From NCBI GenBank assembly GCA_900769905.1, contig CAAGIL010000019.1, forward strand, positions 1 to 10,143: a DNA stretch of 10,143 bases, read 5' to 3'. The DNA comes from Rikenellaceae bacterium. GTDB lineage: Bacteria > Bacteroidota > Bacteroidia > Bacteroidales > UBA932. Shown here piece after piece: positions 7,355 to 10,143 of this stretch. How positions within the stretch are numbered: the stretch's first letter is position 1; every line of letters begins with the position of its first letter. Below the pieces are notes generated by a model, which worked only from the letters and a program-made list of their open reading frames with translations, was not told where the DNA came from and searched no databases. The translations under genes and the position numbers were made by a program.

Positions 7355-7373
7355 TGTCCATAATTTATGGACA
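7355..7373. promoter_or_regulatory. 19-bp perfect palindrome, probable regulator binding site
   Basis: TGTCCATAATTTATGGACA consists of 9-base arms that are exact reverse complements around one central T. It lies in the spacer between two divergently arranged genes, 73 bases before the XRE gene start, and no T-run follows to make it a terminator. Such a dyad is the expected footprint of a dimeric HTH protein. The neighbouring XRE regulator is the first candidate. Confidence 0.6.
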
Positions 7374-7414
7374 ATGCACCGAAATTGCGGCACTTTCTTT
7401 TCATCGAATCCGAG

Positions 7415-7422
7415 TATTTTTG
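7415..7422 (+). promoter_or_regulatory. Predicted -7 box for the XRE regulator gene
   Basis: TATTTTTG matches TAnnTTTG exactly. A TTTC at 7394-7397 lies 17 bases upstream as a possible weak -33. Initiation near 7429 leaves a leader of about 17 bases before the ATG at 7446. Confidence 0.5.
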
Positions 7423-7445
7423 GAAAAAGTCAATGATACTCAACG

Positions 7446-7865
7446 ATGGACGGAGACAATTTACATAGTTATATAAGGAAATTGAGGGAAGATGCAGGCT
7501 TGTCTCAAGGAGCTATGGCAGACGAACTGGGAATAGGCCGGACGACCTTCATCAATTTTGAAACGGGAAGGACCAAGGCTTTCAGCCGATGCATGTCTTT
7601 GTTCGCGGATTATTTCGGCAAAAGCGAAAGTGAGCTGGTTGTCGAAAGCCTGGGGCCGGAAAGCAGTTCCGGCTTGCTGGAGCAGGGTCAGGGTGATGCC
7701 GAAAGGCTGCGCCGTGCGCTGATAGACGACTATGAGCAGAAACTCTCAGACCTTAGGGAGGACAGGGACTCTCTTCAGAAACGTTTGGACGACAATGAAA
7801 AATTCCTCAAAACTTTAACTGAAACAAACGCATATCTTATCAGTCAACTCAGTAAAAATGACTAA
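7446..7865 (+). CDS. XRE-family HTH regulator with C-terminal coiled coil
   Basis: A 139-residue protein. Residues about 5-62 form a Cro/CI-type helix-turn-helix domain: IRKLREDAGLSQGAMADELGI gives helices 1-2, and GRTTFINFETGRTK gives the recognition helix with the usual F/YExG turn. A Gly/Ser-rich linker (about 68-83) leads to a charged heptad-like region (about 84-136; LSDLREDRDSLQKRLDDNEKFL). That region is a likely dimerising coiled coil. No ligand-binding or protease domain is present, so it is probably a simple DNA-binding regulator. It faces away from the small ORF and EF-G2-like gene across a palindrome-rich spacer, which suggests it controls itself, that unit, or both. rnhB follows 12 bases after the stop. 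Its targets cannot be read from the sequence. Confidence 0.85.
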   Translation: MDGDNLHSYIRKLREDAGLSQGAMADELGIGRTTFINFETGRTKAFSRCMSLFADYFGKSESELVVESLGPESSSGLLEQGQGDAERLRRALIDDYEQKLSDLREDRDSLQKRLDDNEKFLKTLTETNAYLISQLSKND

Positions 7866-7877
7866 ATTTGTGGCATT

Positions 7878-8495
7878 ATGCCACGGAGTATAAATCTTCT
7901 CAGCTGTATGCACCCCGGAGTTCTGGAGGCGGGTTGCGACGAGGCCGGGCGGGGACCCCTCGCCGGACCCCTGTTCGCCGCCGCTGTCGTGCTCCCGGAA
8001 GGCTTCAGCCATCCGCGCCTCAACGACTCCAAGCAGATGAGCGCCTCCGCCCGCGCAGAGTTGCGTGAAATCATCGAAAGGGATGCGCTCGCCTGGGCTG
8101 TGGAAGAGATTGCTCCGGAGGAGATTGACAGGCTCAACATACTCTGGGCTTCGGTTGAAGGGATGCAGCGCGCCGTGCGCCGGCTCCGCGTGAAACCGGA
8201 ATTCCTGCTCATCGACGGGAACCGTTTCAAGCCTATGCCCGGGTATGAATATGCCTGCGTGGTGCACGGAGATGCCACGTACGCCAGCATTGCCGCTGCT
8301 TCCGTGCTTGCGAAGACCTGGCGCGACGAGAGGATGATACAGCTCGCGGAGCAGTACCCCCAGTACGGTTGGGACCACAATATGGGCTACCCCACCCCTG
8401 AGCACATTGCCGCCATCAAAAAGTACGGCTACACTCCCCTGCACCGCAGGTCCTTCCACCCCAGGGAACTGGAACCCAGCCTGTTCGAGCTGTGA
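7878..8495 (+). CDS. rnhB: Ribonuclease HII
   Basis: A 205-residue enzyme that nicks the RNA strand of RNA-DNA hybrids and removes ribonucleotides misincorporated in DNA. Visible family signatures: GCDEAGRGPLAGP (19-31, with catalytic D21 and E22), LNDSKQM (48-54), LIDGNRF (111-117, D113), and HGDATYASIAAASVLAKTWRDE (130-151, D132 as fourth acidic ligand). The end has GYPTPEHIAAIKKYGYTPLHRRSF. All four metal-binding acids are present and the length is normal. The start at 7878 is 12 bases after the XRE gene. M11 (7908) is a possible alternative that keeps the whole catalytic core. A TAAATTTG word overlapping the XRE stop (7863-7870) could be a private -7 box and would fit the later start better. 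The neighbour may only be a transcriptional companion. Confidence 0.95.
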   Translation: MPRSINLLSCMHPGVLEAGCDEAGRGPLAGPLFAAAVVLPEGFSHPRLNDSKQMSASARAELREIIERDALAWAVEEIAPEEIDRLNILWASVEGMQRAVRRLRVKPEFLLIDGNRFKPMPGYEYACVVHGDATYASIAAASVLAKTWRDERMIQLAEQYPQYGWDHNMGYPTPEHIAAIKKYGYTPLHRRSFHPRELEPSLFEL

Positions 8496-8532
8496 GGCGC
8501 GCATACAAGTAAAATGATATAAATACCATAAA

Positions 8533-10143
8533 ATGAAGAAGACATTTATTACCGTGGCCATCGCCTTGAGCCTGGCTTTCCAACTCAGGGCAGACGAGGG
8601 AATGTGGATGCTTCCGCTCCTCGAAAAGATTAACAGTGAGGCGCTTGCAAACCTCGGGTCCAGGCTGACACCCGACCAGATATACAGCATCAACCACTCT
8701 TCCATCAAGGATGCGGTCGTGCAGTTCGGCGGCGGGTGCACCGGGGAAATCATCTCCGGCAGCGGACTCCTGGTGACCAATCACCATTGCGGCTACTCCA
8801 GCATCCAGGCCCTTTCCAGCGAGGATCACAACTACCTCGAGGACGGATTCTGGGCTATGAGCCGGGAAGAGGAAATCCCCGTTCCGGGTCTGAGCGTGGA
8901 GTTTCTCCAGTCCATGACCGACATCACCGGAAGCTACAGGAACGACAAGGAGCGCCAGAAACTGCTCAAGAAGGCAGAAAAGCAGAATCCGTACTGCCAG
9001 GTCAGGATAGTCAGCTTCTTCAACGACAACGTGGAGTATCTCGTTGTGTCCAAAGTATTTAGGGATGTCCGTTTCGTGGGGGCTCCGCCTGCATCGATGG
9101 GCAAATTCGGCGGCGAGACCGACAACTGGATGTGGCCGCGCCATACCTGTGACTTCTCAATGTTCCGCGTATATGCAGGCGCAGACAACCAGCCGGCCGA
9201 TTACTCTCCGGCCAATGTTCCGTTCAAGCCGGCCCGGCACCTTGAGATTTCGCTTCGCGGCGTGGAGGAAGGGGACTTCGCGATGATTATGGGTTACCCG
9301 GGTCGCACCCAGCGCTTCCAGACCGCAGCCCAGCTCGAAGAGATGCTGGCAATCAACGACATACGCATCGATGCTCGCACCGTAAGGCAGGATGTGATGT
9401 GGAAGGAGATGAGAGCCGACGAGCTCGTGAGCCTCAAGTACGCAAGCAAGTATGCAAGCTCTTCCAACGGATGGAAGAAGTGGCAGGGAATGAGGGAGTC
9501 ATTCGCGAAGCTCGATGTCATCGGGCGCGAGGAGGAGAAGGAAGCCGCGCTGAAAGCGTGGATAGCGGCAGACCCAGCCAGGACAGAGCGTTACGCCGGA
9601 GCCGTCGAGGGCATAAGTGGGATTGTGAAGGAGCGCCGCGAGGCCTACAAGGCAATGACCCTGCTGAGCGAGACGCTTTCCAACATCGAGCTGCTGAGTA
9701 TGACCCGCGCAGGCAGAAGGGGAAATCCTTACAAGAACTATGATGCCGGAGTGGATCTCAAGATCGCGCTTGCACTTACCGACCACTACCTGGCGAACGT
9801 TGCCGATAAGGACAAGGTGGACGTGAGCCGCGAATCCATAGAGGAGATGTTCCGCACCAGCGCATACGCTTCACCGGAGAGGCTGGAGGCAGCGCGCGCG
9901 GCAGGCATAGACCTCGCCAACGACCCGGCAGTGCTCCTGACAGCGGCAATCAGCGACCGCAGCCACATCCTCAAGGAGGAATACTTGGACGCAGGCAAGG
10001 ACCTGAACGCTTATGCGAAAACCTTTGCTGCGGCGCTGCTTGAGTGGACAAAGGACAAGCCGAGCTACCCGGATGCCAATTTCACCTGCCGTCTCACCTA
10101 CGGCACCGTGAAGGGTTACGAGCCGAAGGATGGCGTGGTCTAC
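8533..10143 (+). CDS. S46-family dipeptidyl-peptidase (DPP7/DPP11-like), 3' end outside window
   Basis: 537 codons are visible, starting MKKTFITVAIALSLAF; the family is usually about 710-720 residues, so roughly a quarter is missing at the right edge. Residues 1-20 look like a Sec signal peptide cut before DEGMWMLP, the S46 mature start. GSGLLVTNHHCGY (76-88) carries the catalytic His (H85 by analogy with chymotrypsin-fold AHC). GKFGGETDNWMWPRHTCDFSMFRVY (190-214) holds the catalytic Asp207, with Cys206 where I recall Gly in relatives. IMGYPGRTQRF (252-262) is also family-typical. The helical insertion domain follows (about 270-520). The nucleophile Ser and the residue that sets P1 preference lie beyond the window, so DPP7 and DPP11 cannot be told apart. 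Members remove dipeptides in the periplasm for peptide nutrition. The gap to rnhB is 37 bases with no clear promoter box. Confidence 0.93.
   Translation, partial: MKKTFITVAIALSLAFQLRADEGMWMLPLLEKINSEALANLGSRLTPDQIYSINHSSIKDAVVQFGGGCTGEIISGSGLLVTNHHCGYSSIQALSSEDHNYLEDGFWAMSREEEIPVPGLSVEFLQSMTDITGSYRNDKERQKLLKKAEKQNPYCQVRIVSFFNDNVEYLVVSKVFRDVRFVGAPPASMGKFGGETDNWMWPRHTCDFSMFRVYAGADNQPADYSPANVPFKPARHLEISLRGVEEGDFAMIMGYPGRTQRFQTAAQLEEMLAINDIRIDARTVRQDVMWKEMRADELVSLKYASKYASSSNGWKKWQGMRESFAKLDVIGREEEKEAALKAWIAADPARTERYAGAVEGISGIVKERREAYKAMTLLSETLSNIELLSMTRAGRRGNPYKNYDAGVDLKIALALTDHYLANVADKDKVDVSRESIEEMFRTSAYASPERLEAARAAGIDLANDPAVLLTAAISDRSHILKEEYLDAGKDLNAYAKTFAAALLEWTKDKPSYPDANFTCRLTYGTVKGYEPKDGVVY

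Noticed and set aside
7815..8780. A 321-codon minus-strand ORF across rnhB and the start of the S46 gene.
   Set aside because: It runs antisense through the RNase HII catalytic motifs and the S46 signal peptide; the plus-strand genes are unambiguous.
8416..9188. Minus-strand ORFs opposite the S46 peptidase gene.
   Set aside because: Antisense to conserved S46 motifs; GC-rich codon use creates open shadow frames.
1..10143. CRISPR arrays, tRNA or rRNA genes, transposases, toxin-antitoxin pairs or defence genes.
   Set aside because: No regularly spaced direct repeats, no tRNA-like cloverleaf and no matching protein motifs were seen on either strand.

Overview
The window looks like a chromosomal segment from a Bacteroidales-type bacterium (phylum Bacteroidota), possibly one of the higher-GC gut or rumen lineages. 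The clues are a fused SecD-SecF protein, a second EF-G of the Bacteroides EF-G2 kind, an S46 dipeptidyl-peptidase, and several AT-rich intergenic stretches with the Bacteroidota-style -7 box TAnnTTTG. The coding DNA is GC-rich and the spacers are AT-rich. Genus cannot be fixed from this sequence.

Left part (1-1600): a minus-strand pair, nfeD-like then floA, 3 bases apart and ending in a hairpin terminator. It encodes a short NfeD membrane protein and a flotillin-like SPFH scaffold. The pair is transcribed divergently from secDF.

Centre (1628-7008): secDF (plus) and an EF-G paralogue (minus) converge. Each ends in its own strong intrinsic terminator. The ~100 bases between the terminators hold a compact, highly structured element whose minus strand reads like a piece of group II intron domain I. 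The EF-G paralogue has lost the catalytic GTPase histidine and other consensus G-domain residues. This agrees with the known Bacteroides EF-G2, which works in translation without GTP hydrolysis.

Regulatory hub (7059-7445): a small minus-strand ORF sits directly upstream of the EF-G2-like gene. It encodes 61 residues with an AraC-HTH-like helix pattern. Facing away from it is an XRE-type HTH regulator with a coiled-coil tail. The 186-base divergent spacer carries a perfect 19-bp palindrome, a perfect 13-bp palindrome and repeated CCGAAAT words. It looks like a control region and is the best candidate for an undescribed system here: a regulator pair that may set expression of the GTPase-deficient EF-G.

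Right part (7446-10143): the XRE gene, rnhB (RNase HII) and an exported S46 dipeptidyl-peptidase (5' three quarters only, cut by the window edge) lie in the same direction with gaps of 12 and 37 bases and no terminator between them, so they may be co-transcribed.
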